Source: Prosapia bicincta (Eukaryota > Arthropoda > Insecta > Hemiptera > Cercopidae). Taken from it: a stretch of 64,000 nt of DNA. Positions 12,111 through 24,489 of this stretch are shown piece after piece (position 1 is the stretch's first letter; every line of letters begins with the position of its first letter). The stretch is from NCBI GenBank assembly GCA_036971475.1, contig JBAIZL010000007.1, forward strand, positions 31,687,947 through 31,751,946, written 5' to 3'. A program made the translations under genes and the position numbers. Under the pieces are notes generated by a model. The model did not search any database. It saw only the letters and a list, made by a program, of their open reading frames with translations, and was not told the DNA's origin.

Positions 12111-13370
12111 CAACTATTTTCCTACTTTTCACAGACAATAACAGGGAAAAGCTTTTTAAAAACAGAAAAGATCTGAAAAGAGCAACTCTAGTGTTTCACA
12201 AAATAGCACAAAATTAGAGTACAATTCTTGTGTGGGCACAAAATGTGTCAAACAAAAAATATGATACAAACCGACTACTTGAAAAACGTATTAAGATCAT
12301 GTTCTACTTATTTTCAATGTTTATAAGCCAAAGGTTTTAGTTTTCCACCAACATGTAATATTGTTTTTCTGTTCTATTTAGAACAGATTTTATGCTATAT
12401 GTTTTAAATCATCTTATACTTTAATTTGGAAATGATTATTACGCTGAATTTTATAATTATTTACCAGCTGCCAGTTTTATTGCTTCAGACCTGAGGTGGA
12501 TGAGAGACATTGTGAGATACCCGGAAATACCAACGCAGAAATACGAATACGAATGAAGTATATGGCACGTAATGTTGCGCGAAGTATTTATTCTCTGAAT
12601 CGTCGATGATACGTCAACAGAACGGAGCCGGAAAACAATTATTAAAAAATTTTTAAAAAACTTGAGATTACCAAAAAATTTGATTTGTTTCAGTTTTAGA
12701 GTGGTTACTCCCTTCAATAACTGTCTAATTAAGTTTTTAAAGAAGAATTTTAGCAAGCCAATCATCATATATATTGTCAGGACAATTGATCTCTTTCATA
12801 AACTGTTGCTGCAGTAACTGATTGCATAACTCAGGACTGGCTCAGTTATACAAACTTTTAACTTCATGCAAACATTTTAACTGTAATATTTTAACTTAAA
12901 ACATTCTGCCTTTAAACACTGCAAAATAAGTTAGCACAAACGGAGCAAATACTTGGCTATATCCTTGCTGATTGTTCAAGATAGAACTCAGTAAACTATC
13001 TGCAACCGGACAAACTTCGTCGGTCTCGGAGGACCTTCAAAGCTACCTTCAAAGTATTGGCGGCGAGGAGAACGTTGCTACTCCACAACGTGACCCAACC
13101 GGGAAGATAGAATCTAGTCGCGGGAAACTGTCACCTCTAAAAACCTAAGCTCTTTTGTAGGTTTCAAAATTCCTGAGTAGTTTGTGATGCGCCCCTTGCA
13201 GTCGTTCTAAGCTGATTTGGTTAAGCTTACCGAGGGATCCGGAGAATTTATAAATACGGATTTACATTAATTAGAATCTTACATAGAACTTTGTGACGAG
13301 AGAAAGGATGTGAAAGATATTTATGCAAAACTCTTAACCTAGATTCTATAATAATTATTCTTTAGAGTCG

Positions 13371-13725
13371 TCCATTGTTGGTTTTATACTTCCGCACACA
13401 ACTAATTTTAAGAAATAATAACTCCTTCCAACAGTTGATTTTTTTAAAAATTTCTAATATGCATTTTTAAAAACGATTAAACTATACTAGTTCACAGTTA
13501 CACAATCTCTAATTGTTTTATTTATCAATTCTATATAACTCGTCCATTGTTGGTTTTATATTTCAGTATACAACTAATTTCAAGAAATTAACGATAATAA
13601 TTCCTTCCAACAGTTGATTTGTTTTAATTTCTAATTTGCATTTGTAAAAACGAATTAACTATACTAGTTCACAATCACAGAATGTCTATTTTTTCTATTT
13701 ATCACTTTTACATAACTCAGTCATT
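13371..13725 (+). repeat. Tandem duplication of ~175 bp
   Basis: TCCATTGTTGGTTTTATA ... CCTTCCAACAGTTGATTT ... CTATACTAGTTCACA occurs twice in a row. The right arm has a single copy (about 22290-22490), so this is another left-arm-specific event. Confidence 0.8.
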
Positions 13726-15075
13726 GCGGGACGTACATCTGTGGATAATGGTTTCGTTCAAGGCAAGAATCTCATTTTTGACCAACTTCTCGTAAAAACT
13801 TGGCACATTTATTAAAGTCGATGACGTCACAGCGTTTAAAAAAATATAGTATTTATTCCAAAAAAAAATGAGCGAATATAAGTTATATATATAGTATATA
13901 CATAACTAAAGTTCGACCAATTAGTTCGAAACTACTAATCGATATTTCATCTACTTCCGATGTGCATTGAGCTGATATTTTGCATATCTATCTGTCTTTA
14001 GACATTATATGTGAATCAATCATTAAAATAAGGTATATCAGTGAAGCAACACTGTATTTAATTGATGATGCCCGTATAATCTCGTTAGGTTTCTGCTGTC
14101 CAAAATAAAGTAAATCATAAAATTTCTTCAATAAATTTTGAAAAATTACAAAAATGACAGACTAAAAATTGTAAAATACAATTGATTGTAAAATAAATAA
14201 ATTTTAAAAAATTTGGTAAATATAGGCTTCCATTTTAAAATGGTCTAAAAGTAATAAACAGATTTCCTTTTACACAGGAAAATTAGAAGTTCTTAAGATG
14301 AAATTAAACACAAAGCGGTTATTGTATATTTCATAGCTATTTTTATTCTTAAGTTTTTGTAAAATTTAAAACAATTTTTATTATTAAAAAATATTAACCT
14401 CCAAATAAATGGTTTAAGAATAAAATTTTAATGTTCTAGGGTAGAAAAAATATTTAGTTTTTTTATGTAATAAATGAAACCTTGTTTTAAAAATGAAGAT
14501 AAACTTTGAAAACGTTTTAGATTTAATGCAACGATAACATTGAGGGTTTAAAAGTATTAACGTTTCACGAGAAAACGTGAAAGAACCATTAAAAATTGTT
14601 AATGCAACATTAAAAATGTAAAATTTAACATATGTTGCGCATGAAATGTAACTGATTGTAAAAACCTCTCTTATAAAGTGCGTTTATAGTAGTAGATGCC
14701 ACGCTTAATTAAGCCTACCTTAGAGAAGAGGAATCAATGAGTTAACTAACCCAAATACAAGTCTCCTATACTACGTCTTGTATTTAGCCATGGAAGCGAG
14801 CCTATGCAGCATACAGATATATGCTGAACATTTCAGTTGTATTCCCCAGTGGCTTCTCTCCGCTTAAAAGTTTTAACTGTTCTCGCTGAAATGAAACACT
14901 ATAACAAGAGTTCTCTGATAGTTCTTCATACATCATAAGACCCTTTGCGGAACCATTTTAAGGTTTACATATGAATGATCAGATACGCTCTTTGCAAAGT
15001 CGAAAACGTGAGTGAATAAATAAAGCATATATCTTTGTTTTTACAATACATTTTTTTCACACTTATCCTTAAATA

Positions 15076-15159
15076 TATATGTGATGAAGAAAAATATATA
15101 GGTGAGGAAATGAGTTTAAAAAATTCAGAAGAATTTACTAAAGAAGAATGTACAGATTG

Positions 15160-15218
<59 letters not shown>

Positions 15219-17129
15219 GGAAACAAACGTTTTTCAAAATCGTAACTTAATAGCTAGCTTTGAAGCTATACCACGCATAGATCGATAAGTACCCCCCTTT
15301 AAATGTACCTAGGGTATCGAGTGTTGAAAGGGAAGACTCATGGGCTTACGGCTCAATTACATTATCTGGTTTTACTGAAACTCTGTGGTTTAACAAACCC
15401 GTGATCACATCTTACGTACTGTCGTAAGAGGAGAAATTTTTGTTTTGTTGCTTAAGTGAGGGTATAAAATTGTTTTATTTATTAAAATAAAACTTACAAC
15501 AATAACTGCAAACAAGTTTAAATTAATAACAGTTGTTAAAATTCTGTTATACAAATCGGAAATAGTTACAGTTCATTTCACGTTAAATAAAAGTTTCAAG
15601 ATAGTAAACAATAAAATAAGTAATTAATTTGTTATACAATTACTGTTGCTAAAGCAACAAGTAAACAGGCATAGACTATGGTTATTTAATGTATAAGTAA
15701 TTCTTTTTTTTCAGATATTTTTATAATTAATTCAAAGTTATTTGACTGAATTAAAGTTTAGTACAAATAATTATTATTCATGAGTATTTCTTATTTTGCG
15801 TAAAAGGTTATTTTGATTTTATACAAAATGTTTTCACACGGTCGTTGTTTTCTAAATGGCGCTAAATGTTCTGGTACTAAAACCAAATTTCAAATTTTTG
15901 TAGAAGCGCTAGATATTTTCTTTCCTCTGAACGTTAAAAAAATATCGTTCCAAACTATTCAAAGACATTTTCTTTAAATTTATTTCTATATTTGAGTTCT
16001 AAATATTCATCTGATGTATTGTTTGCGCATTAAGCAAACAAGTGACCGATTTACCGCAACTATACTGCTCAGTAACGTATTTTGTTTACTTCCGTGACCC
16101 CACATTTTACACTTATATTGATTCTATCTGGTGCATTACTAATATTTTACTTTTAAGAATTAATTTCATATTCTTATTATTTAAACAAACCAGTTTATGC
16201 AGTTAGGCTCAATTAATCCAGTTGAATCACATTATCGATATGGTTGACTGAAAACGTTGATTATTGTGTTAATTGAAAACGTCTAATTAAAACATTTCCT
16301 TTTGTTTCTTTTGTCTTCTTTATATAGTTTGTTCAGCTAATTATATGAAATTTCAATATATTTAAGGGGTAATACGAACGAAATTATTATTTGTTTTATA
16401 TAAAATAATTAATTACCGTCGAAGGTCTCTGTATATGGATTATATTATATGAATTTTGTTTTCATTTAAACGCAGTATTTTTATGTATTTTTTTTACCAA
16501 AGTTGATATTTTACTTAAAACCATCTTTGTTTGAACAAATTCCAATTTACTAAAAGTCTAAGGTCATTATTTGACTTGACACTTTTGAAATCCAGGAAAT
16601 TAAAAGATCCCAATCAAACTATCCATGATCCAAAATGGAAGTTTAAAAGATTAATTACTTTCAAGTCGTTTCAGAGGCTTTAATTAACAATGTTTTGGAG
16701 CAGAAAATGTAAGAGACAGAAAGGTTCAGGAAACTCTAATTGGTGCAGAAGTTACTAAATAAAGTCAGGATGTTTCCCTTGCAAAAGCAAGCTATGTGTT
16801 TGTAATGGGAAACTATTTCAAGGCGAGTTTCTTATAACGTTTGCATAACTTGCTTTAAAAGTATTTAAAAATGGATTATTTTAATAGGTTTTGTTAAGAA
16901 ATAAAAGAAAGTCATTAAAGGAAAATCATAAAATATAAAATCAATTAAATAACGACTGAGATAACCTGATAAAAAGTTTTCAAAGAAAACATTTTTATAT
17001 AAATAGTAGTTTTGTTTAAAACGTAAAGTAAAAGTTATTTGTTTTAAAATATACTTAGACTTATAATAATAACTTGGCAAAAAAAACACTAATTACTGAT
17101 ATTTTTGCAGCAAACGCGTATTACTGATA
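15076..17129. other. Inverted-repeat spacer, first part
   Basis: AT-rich, with no counterpart on the far side of the spacer. An (AG)n microsatellite lies at 15165-15214; the open frame across it is an artefact. No genes or elements were recognised in the remainder. Confidence 0.5.
15165..15214. repeat. (AG)n microsatellite
   Basis: About 25 uninterrupted AG units close to the inner end of the left arm. Confidence 0.97.
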
Positions 17130-17320
17130 TTTTATGTCACCAGATACAAAGAACACAAACGACATAAAAAACCACAACCCTAATCAAATTTTGCCATACA
17201 CTTACAAATCACTTATAAACCTAGTTAAACACCAATCCAAAAATCCTACACTACATAAAAAAAGTAACAAACTAAACAGAGCAGAAAACTACAAGTTATA
17301 CAAACACAATAACTAAAAGT
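17130..17320 (+). pseudogene. PLE endonuclease C-terminal fragment
   Basis: From 17137 one frame reads TRYKEHKRHKKPQP, a stop, then SNFAIHL. A second frame continues as TLHKKSNKLNRAENYKLYKH. Together these match the end of the PLE GIY-YIG domain (RYKEHI..., SNFAxHL..., then K-x-LNxxExYxIYKH). The start of the domain (GIY, YIG) is not visible upstream, so this is a short 3' relic with one stop and one frame change. It lies in the spacer of the large inverted repeat, and no terminal repeats were identified. Confidence 0.72.
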
Positions 17321-17734
17321 GTAAATAATAAAAAAACCTCAATATGTTCAACACAAAAACTGCAAGTTTCAAAATATACTGTTAGTTTTATAAAATTAGA
17401 TAATTGTATGTTATCACGTATTTCAGCGTTGTTCTACACTGTTAAAAATATTGAATAAGATAAACTGAAATAGTTGTAAATTTATCTTCTTACAACTCTA
17501 AGTAGTACGAGTTTATTATTATAATGATTATATATAATCACAATTGTTCTATTAATAATCACAAGGATCAATGCATTATAAGGAAAAAATGAACAGCTTG
17601 TAAACAATTTTGAATATCTTACATTAGGAATTTTGGTTCTTAATTTATACCAAAATTATAATGAAATAGTTCAATTTTCTTAGCTGGCAAACCGAATAAA
17701 ACAGGAAATAGATTATTTTCTGAAGTCGTGTTTA

Positions 17735-18475
17735 AAGTATAATAAAACGAAGTAATATAAATTTTTGGTTTAAAGTCATTTCTTACTCAAGTCAACAAAG
17801 AAACATTTAATTTTACATTCTTTATTTTATAAATACAAATAATGGGAATATGTATATACTAATGTCAGATTAATAATATTAAGTGGCAAAATACAAGGAG
17901 AATTTCCTAGCAATTTTCCATTTTTGTCTATGTATGGTGTTTGATTATTACTTTTATTTGTTACTATTTATCATGCTTTCTTTTTTCGTCGTTTGCATTG
18001 GTTTGTAGTTGGTTATCCGTTTGAGAAGCAAAGTTCGATACCGTTTGTTTATTATATTCTTGTCATTAGTTTTTAATCCTAGAAAATATTAGATATTGTT
18101 TGGTAACCATGGCAACAATTTATGGTTGTACAATCGTCGTTCGACGACAACCAGATGGGAGCAAAACAAAAATTCATATACTTCTTTGAAATATACACTT
18201 CTAACTTTGGGAAAGTTGGTTCATTACTGAAAGCGCTAGACTTGGAACATGAAGATACTCAGTTTGAATCCGACCCTAACACCCCAAATTTGTATAATTT
18301 AATTATTGAATAAATATTTGAAAAAACTGTGCTGACATCAATTGTCATTGACTATAGGTAAAAAAAAGGTGTATTAAAACGTGGTTGGATGAATAAAAAT
18401 GTATTTAATTAAAGATTGAAAATGTGTACAAGATATATATCAGGAGAGTGTCAGATAATAGAAGGAATTTTATAA
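17735..18475 (+). repeat. Composite dispersed repeat with tRNA-like boxes, copy 1
   Basis: One of seven copies of a ~600-700-bp family in this window. Order: an AT-rich head, a body with GGCAAAATA...GAATTTCCT and TTTGTTACTATTTAT, an A-box-like stretch near 18216-18230, a B box AGTTTGAATCCG at 18261-18272, and a tail with TGAATAAATATTTGAAAAAA, CATCAATTGTCAT, GGATGAATAAAA, TGTACAAGATATATA and GGAGAGTGT. A/B boxes at tRNA spacing suggest a tRNA-derived SINE core, but they sit inside the repeat rather than at its 5' end. It may be a SINE inside an older repeat. No protein is expected. Confidence 0.7.
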
Positions 18476-19627
18476 CAAAATGAGATTATATTAAGCTTAT
18501 AACTGTAGTTTTACCAATAGAGAATTTTCACAGATTGTGTGCAGAATAGGTATGAATATGTACCACAGACAGGTTTTTTAACGATTTTATTAAGAAAGGT
18601 TTTTACTGTTTCTTGACTTAAGACTATGTATCGGGAAATCAAGCTACCCTCACCATGCGAGTTAAATGTTTCTACAAACAGTGTAACCTCATGTTACTTT
18701 AAATTCCATGAACCTTGTTAGTTATGTGGATGTTAATTATATTCCAGTATCTTTCTACATCTACATTTCTACGCAGAGCTACGCATGCGACCTCTTTACG
18801 AGCCCAGTAAGGAGTAGATCTACATCAGAGATGCAACCCTGTAAACACGAGCGGAATTGCTTCACTATCTTGTGTGACAGGAACATATCCTAACCTAACT
18901 CTATCTTCTTGCTTTCTTACGTTTGCCTTGAAACATTAAAAACATTGGCTGCCATATTGAAAAGAAATAAATAATGGAAAAATAACATCGAAAAGCTAGT
19001 TTCTTCTATAAATATTCCGCGTTCCATTTCTACCTCAGCTGGAACGTTTCCCTGAATGCTCTTCTTGTTATGTTTTCGTCTCAGACGGCTAACTGGGTAA
19101 ACTTGTTACTGGTTATCTTTTCAAAACAAATATTATTTTACTATTATATTGAACAGTGCTCTGACCAAGTGTGTTTACGTCTGCTGAGAAATATAACCAA
19201 GTAGTGGTTTTGCCGAGTTAAATTGATAAATAAGTTAATATTGTTTTAGTCAGGCCTCCCCTTCAGTAGCTACTGCAGTTAGCGGGAAGACTCCTCTTGT
19301 ACCCAGGGTCTGTAGATCATTACATCTTTCCATTAGGACCTTTAGTTATTCCCTATCCTTATTTGTTGTAGGAGGGTGTAACGGATACTTCTATAGAGCC
19401 CGATAGAGGGTGGGTTCCTTTCAGATACGCGATCGTGCATTCGTAACGTCATGACACCCCTATATCCTCTATCAATGTGTTTTTGTTCCTGCCCTAATTC
19501 TACATATGCTCCCATTCATTCCCTATCTTTAGTACCAGTTATAGTAAATTAGCTGGTCGCCTTAAAACTGGGAAAAGCAAACAGTAAACATTTGATAACG
19601 TTTTTAAAACATTTTAAACTATTTAAC
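18476..19627. other. Spacer sequence, nothing firmly recognised
   Basis: 18600-18900 and 19250-19520 are less AT-rich than the surroundings, and the second reads like decayed coding sequence with stops in all frames I tried. No element could be named. Confidence 0.4.
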
Positions 19628-19805
19628 ATAATCAAAATAAATATACGTTGCTTACAATTATAAAACTGTATTTTCATACGCTTTTCGATAGCGTCTTTAG
19701 TTAATGTTATGTTTTATTAGCATCACTGATGATGAAGACACGAGTCGTCGAAACGAGTATGAAATTAAAGTTGTATAATTGTGAGGTATGTATATTTATT
19801 TTGTT
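19628..19805 (+). mobile_element. Short fold-back element with hammerhead-like motif (E type)
   Basis: 19628-19700 (CAAAATAAATATAC, ACAATTATAAAACT, TTTTCATACGCTTTTCG) is an imperfect inverted copy of 19745-19803 (CGAAACGAGTATGAAA, TTGTATAATTGTGAGG, TATATTTATTTTG). The right arm contains a complete hammerhead-like core. The shape matches the other terminal-repeat fold-backs in the window, suggesting a deletion product keeping only two opposed PLE-type termini. No internal coding sequence remains. Confidence 0.6.
19723..19762 (+). ncRNA. Hammerhead ribozyme-like motif, E type
   Basis: Layout: stem I UCA (19723-19725) with UGA (19760-19762); core CUGAUGA (19726-19732); one bulged U; stem II GAAGAC with GUCGUC (one A-G mismatch) closed by ACGA; GAA; then ACGAGU, forming a two-pair stem III; predicted cleavage after A19759. 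All invariant core positions (CUGANGA, GAA, A15.1-U16.1, H17) are present. Activity is inferred, not shown; stems I and III are short. Confidence 0.62.
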
Positions 19806-20004
19806 TATAACCATAAGTCTCAAGCCGCCTCGAATATTATTTATATTCAACATAATATTGTATTTAAGTACTAGATGTCATTAATTACCCTGTCATTAAT
19901 TACCCATCTAATTAAACCTAAACATATTTATGTTCCTCAATCGGTCATAAAACAACTCTGAAAATTCAAAGCTTTACAAGCATGATAACAAAAGCAGTAA
20001 TAAT

Positions 20005-20680
20005 GTTTTATTTAAAGTCAATTCCTACTGAGGTCAACAAAGAAAAATATTATTTTGGTTACTTTTTATGTTAGAATTAGAATTAATATAAATATGTATA
20101 TACTCGTATATATGACATAATCACAATAATTTGTGGCAAAAAAGAAAACGAATTTCCTTACAATTTCCGATTTTCCTTTATCTATGCGAAGGCTCTTAGC
20201 TTCTTCTGTTTCCTTTGCCGAGCTTTTGTTTTTTCAACTTATCTTACGTAGTTTTGTAGTTTCTTTTCGCTTTCCTTTTGTTGTGCACGTTTGTAAAGCA
20301 CGGGTTGAGACCATTAATTCAGTTTCATTAATTTTTTATCCTAGAGCATTGTTTACCGTATTGTTAACCGTCGTAACAGTTTAAGATGGAGGTTTCAAAT
20401 ACAACCAATTGAGGATAAAAACATTTCAAATATATCTTTAAGTGATACATTCTAGATATACGATTGTTGTCTCAGAGGCAAAGTGCTGGATTGTAAACAT
20501 GTAGTTATTCACTTCGAATCCGACCTGGATACCAGTTTTTTTTTTATGTGTAATTAATGGATAAATATTAGAAATATTTGTGTTAACATCAATTATCAAT
20601 CAAAAAAGATTTAAAACTAAGTATTTGAACTTGAGTGGATGAATCGAAAAGTAATTTATTAGCGATTGAAAACTTGTACA

Positions 20681-20720
<40 letters not shown>
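20005..20720 (+). repeat. Composite dispersed repeat with tRNA-like boxes, copy 2
   Basis: Same order of landmarks as the copy at 17735-18475: AAAGTCAATTCCTACT head, GTGGCAAAAAAGAAAACGAATTTCC, then CTCAGAGGCAAAGTGCTGGA (A-box region) and B box ACTTCGAATCCG at 20511-20522, and a tail ending in TGTACAAGATATATA, where the TA stretch has expanded into a (TA)n run (20682-20718). An 83-codon frame starting at 20133 lies in the body and is not kept in other copies. Confidence 0.7.
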
Positions 20721-20722
<2 letters not shown>

Positions 20723-20772
20723 TGTACAAGATATGATTTAATTTTGTAAAACTATTTTATTAGATCATTATT

Positions 20773-20816
20773 TTCCTGAAGATGCTGGTACTATTTTATC
20801 GGCGAAAAGCTTTGAA
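20773..20816 (+). ncRNA. Hammerhead ribozyme-like motif, F type
   Basis: Stem I UUC (20773-20775) with GAA (20814-20816); core CUGAAGA (20776-20782); bulged U; stem II GCUG (20784-20787) with CGGC (20800-20803) and a 12-nt loop; GAA (20804-20806); AAGCUU palindrome; predicted cleavage after U20813. Its 3' part (AAGCTTTGAATAAATATT ... TATTCTTGTTTTTGAA) resembles the B-type fold-backs at 41098-41295 and 61130-61335, but stems I and II differ in sequence and still pair. It lies between two (TA)n tracts, and no opposed copy was found. Confidence 0.6.
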
Positions 20817-20856
20817 TAAATATTAAAAGTATTCTTGTTTTTGAAACATTTTTAAT

Positions 20857-20859
<3 letters not shown>

Positions 20860-20902
<43 letters not shown>

Positions 20903-20926
20903 ATATATATTGTATATATATATATA
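20860..20926. repeat. (TA)n microsatellite at the inner edge of the right arm
   Basis: Interrupted (TA)n next to the F-type hammerhead-like motif, at the point where homology with the left arm begins. Confidence 0.95.
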
Positions 20927-23076
20927 AGAAGAGTATAATATTAATTCACCGTCAAATGAAACACATATGCTTGATTTTTTCTCTCACATTTTCGACTTTG
21001 CAAAGAGCGTTTCCGATCATTAATATGCAAACCTTGAAGCGGTTCTGCAAAGGGCCGCAAGATATATGCCAAACTATCACAGAACTCTTGTTATAGTGTT
21101 TCATTACGTAGCGAGAACAGTTAAAACTTACAAGCGGAGAAAAGCCACTGGGGAAATGTAACTGAAAGCTTCAAACGACCATGTAAATGCTGCATAGGCT
21201 TGCTTTCTTAGCTAATACAAGATGGGTATTGGTGATGGGTAATAGGTGACTTGTAATAGCCCAGGTTAGCTAAACTCATTGATTCTTCTTCTCTAAGGTA
21301 GGCTTAATTAAGCGTGGCATCTACTACACCTACGTCTTAAACGCACTTTATAAAAGAGGTTTTTACAATCAGTTACATTTCATGCGCAATATATGTTAAA
21401 TTTTACATTTTTAATGTTGTATTAACAATTTTTAATGGTTCTTTCACGTTTTCTCGTGAAACGTTAATACTTTTAAACCCTCAATGTTATCGTTGCATTA
21501 AATCTAAAACGTTTTCAAAGTTTTACCTTCATTTTTAAAACAAGGTTACATTTATTATCTAAAAAAACTACTTATATTTTCTACCAGAGAACTTTAACAC
21601 TTTTATTCCTAAACCGTTTATTTGGGCGTTAATATATGTTACTTATAAAAATTGTTGTTTTAAATTTTACAAAAACCTACGAATAAAAATAGCTACCAAA
21701 TATACAATAAACGCTTTGTGGTTAATTTCATCTAAGAACTAACTGCTGATATTGCTTTGTAAAAGGAAAACAATTTATTACTTTTAGACCATTTTAAAAT
21801 GAAAACTTATTTTTAACATGTTTTTTAAAAGTAATTTCTTTTACAAATTATTGCATTTTACAGTTTTTAGTCTGTAATTTTTGTAATTTTTCTTAATTTA
21901 CTAAAGACATTCTATGACTCACTTTTATTTGAACATCAGGAAAAGTCAGAAAAATCTTTTACTAAATTAAATAGACTCTATCAATTAAAATACAGTGTTG
22001 CTTCATTGGCATATGTTTTTTTCAAAGATTGATTCATATATTATCATCAAAGACAGATGGATATGCAAAACGTCAGCTCAATGGACATCGGAAGTGGATG
22101 AAGTATCGATTACACGGTTTGAACTAAATTGGTCGAAATTTAATTTTATATATGTTCTCACATTATTTCTTGAATAAATCCTATATGTTTTTAACATTGT
22201 GACATCATTGACTTAATATATGGCCAACTTTGTAACGAGAAATCGGACAAAAACTAGTTTCTTGTCTTGGACAAAACAATTATCCACAGATGATCGTCCC
22301 ACAATGGACGAGTTATATAAAAGTAATATACAAAAATAGACTGTAGTTGTGAACTAGTATAGTTTAATCGTGTTTACAAATTCAAATTAGAAATTTTGAA
22401 AAATCAACTGTCAAGGAGTTATTATTTCTTAAAATTAGTTGTGCACGGAATTATAAAACTAACAATGGACGACTCTAAAGAATAACTTTTATGGAATTTA
22501 GGTTAAAAGTTTTGCATAAATACCTTTCACATACTTTTTCTCGTCACAAAGTTCTATGTAAGATTCTAATTAATGTAAATCTGTATTTATAAATTTTCCG
22601 GATCGCTCGCCAAGCTTAAGAAAATCAGCTTAGTACGACTTCAAGGGAAGCACCACAAACTACTGAGTAACTTTGAAACCTATATAAGAGCTTAAAAGGA
22701 GTTTAGAGGTGACAGTTTCCCACGACTAGATTCTATCTTCCCGGCTGAACTGGATCACGTGCAGCAGCAGCCGGGTTACATAAGTTCCCCTCGCCGCACA
22801 TACTACTGTTGCTTTGAAGGTCCTCCGAGACCAATGAAGTTTGTCCGATTGCAGATAGTTTACTGAGTTCTATCTTGAACAATCAGCAAGGATATAGCCA
22901 AGTATTTGCTCCGTTTGTGCTAACTTATTTTGCAGTGTTTAAAGGCAGAATGTTTTAAAATAAAATATTACAGTTAAAATGTTTGCATTAAGTTAAAAGT
23001 TTCTATATCTGAGCCAGTCCTCAGTTATGCAATCAGTTACTGCCGCATCAGTTTGTGAAAGGGATCAATTGTCCTG

Positions 23077-23080
<4 letters not shown>

Positions 23081-23139
<59 letters not shown>
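23081..23139. repeat. (TA)n microsatellite
   Basis: About 29 TA units. The left arm has only a short ATATAT at the matching place (about 12770), so the tract expanded in this arm. Confidence 0.96.
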
Positions 23140-23142
<3 letters not shown>

Positions 23143-24216
23143 AAGTTTTCTATATTTTTTTATTATTCGTTTTCCGCCTCCATTCTGTTGACTTCATCAT
23201 CTACGCTTCAGACAAAACGTACTTTGCGAAATATTACGTGCACTGTATTTCATTATGATTTCTGCGTTGGTATTTCCGATTCTCTCACAATGTCTCTCAT
23301 CCATCTCAGTACTGAATCAATAAAACTGGTAACTGGTAAATAAATATCTAAATTAAAGCATACGATAATGTAAAACGTATTGAATAGAATATATTCTATA
23401 TAGATCAAAAACACAATATTATATCTTGCTGGAAAACTAAAAACTTTAGTTCTATAAACCTTGAAAATGTAGTTGATCATGATCTAAATAGTTTATTCAA
23501 CTAGTCGGTTGGACCATATTTTTTTTGTTTGACCTATTTTGGGTTCAAACAAGAATTGTACTCCTATTTTTTGCTATTTTGTGAAAGAGTATAGTTGCTC
23601 CCTTTAGCTTTTTCTGTTTATAACACGATTTTCACTTATCTGTGAAAAGTAAGAAAATAATTGTTGATAAATAAGCAGTAACAAAAACTGCCTGATTTGA
23701 AAAACGCTACTAAAAATAAATTTCTTAGGGTTTTTGAATTTAGCGTTTTTGTAAATGTCTGGTAACCATTCAACCGAGAAGTTAGTTGTGGTTTGTTTGT
23801 TTTGAACCCACGATTAAGGTAATAAATAGCCAAAAGTGCGTTTTGTTGGAAGCATTTGTAAGGCTTAACCAACGCGTTTCTTGATTAATGCAGGGGGATT
23901 TGTTTCCCCAAGATTCTGAGGTGTTGCAGACATCTGTCGACAATGTACGACACGAGTTCCATAGAGAAATGGTAAAAGGCGAAGTCTGAGAGTACATTAC
24001 TGGTTCAGATAAGGTTACAAAAAATGTATATACTTTTTAAATGTTTTTTTTTCGATAGCTTCATGCACGAGATATAGCTACTGCTGTAAAGCGTGAAAAA
24101 CTATTAGTTTCAAGGCTGTGGAATAGAAGGTTTCCATCCCGTTATAAGAACATCTATGTATAAAATGATTTTAAATAATTTTAATTTAACGTAGTTCGCT
24201 TAAAGAAACGTTCCTT

Positions 24217-24440
24217 TTGATGATGGGGCTAATGATAATAATCATTTTAATAACAACAACAGCAGTAATAATAACAAAAGTAATCATATTAATAATATTA
24301 ACAATAGTAATAATAATGATGGTGGTGATGATGATGATGATGATGATGATTATGATGATGATGACAATAATAATAGTAATAACAATAATAATAACAATGA
24401 TGATAATAAAAATAATAATTAATATTATAGTAATTACAAT
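24217..24440. repeat. ATA/ATG trinucleotide repeat
   Basis: Mixed ATA, ATG and ACA repeats, long enough to keep both strands open over 60-90 codons as low-complexity Met/Ile or His/Tyr runs. Those frames are artefacts. It corresponds to the shorter repeat at 10899-10975. Confidence 0.92.
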
Positions 24441-24489
24441 AATAATAACAACCTTTACAACCCATAATGAATATATAAGAAACCATTAG

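Larger units (their letters stand above)
3375..15075 (+). repeat. Left arm of a giant inverted repeat
   Basis: This arm matches the reverse complement of 20925-33085 in the same order throughout. Blocks checked by eye: 3581-3720 with 32640-32850; 6790-6950 with 30965-31150; 7980-9200 with 26400-29260; 11270-11530 with 23700-23960; 12770-13060 with 22820-23090; 14690-15010 with 20985-21340. Aligned blocks look roughly nine-tenths identical, with many indels. Arm-private features are an unmatched stretch at 5010-5960, tandem duplications at 5992-6650, 9150-10595 and 13371-13725, an R1-like fragment at 10630-10900, and 11540-12110. It may be a real inverted segmental duplication, or two haplotypes joined head to head in the assembly. 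Confidence 0.9.

Noticed and set aside
12485..12510. CTGAGGTGGATGAGAG as a hammerhead core
   Set aside because: The CUGANGA box is imperfect, and there is no stem II or GAA box at the right distance.
20133..20384. 83-codon frame resembling a membrane protein
   Set aside because: It lies in the body of a dispersed non-coding repeat and is not preserved in the other copies.
24217..24489. 90-codon Met/Ile-rich and 62-codon His/Tyr-rich frames
   Set aside because: They are trinucleotide-repeat translations.
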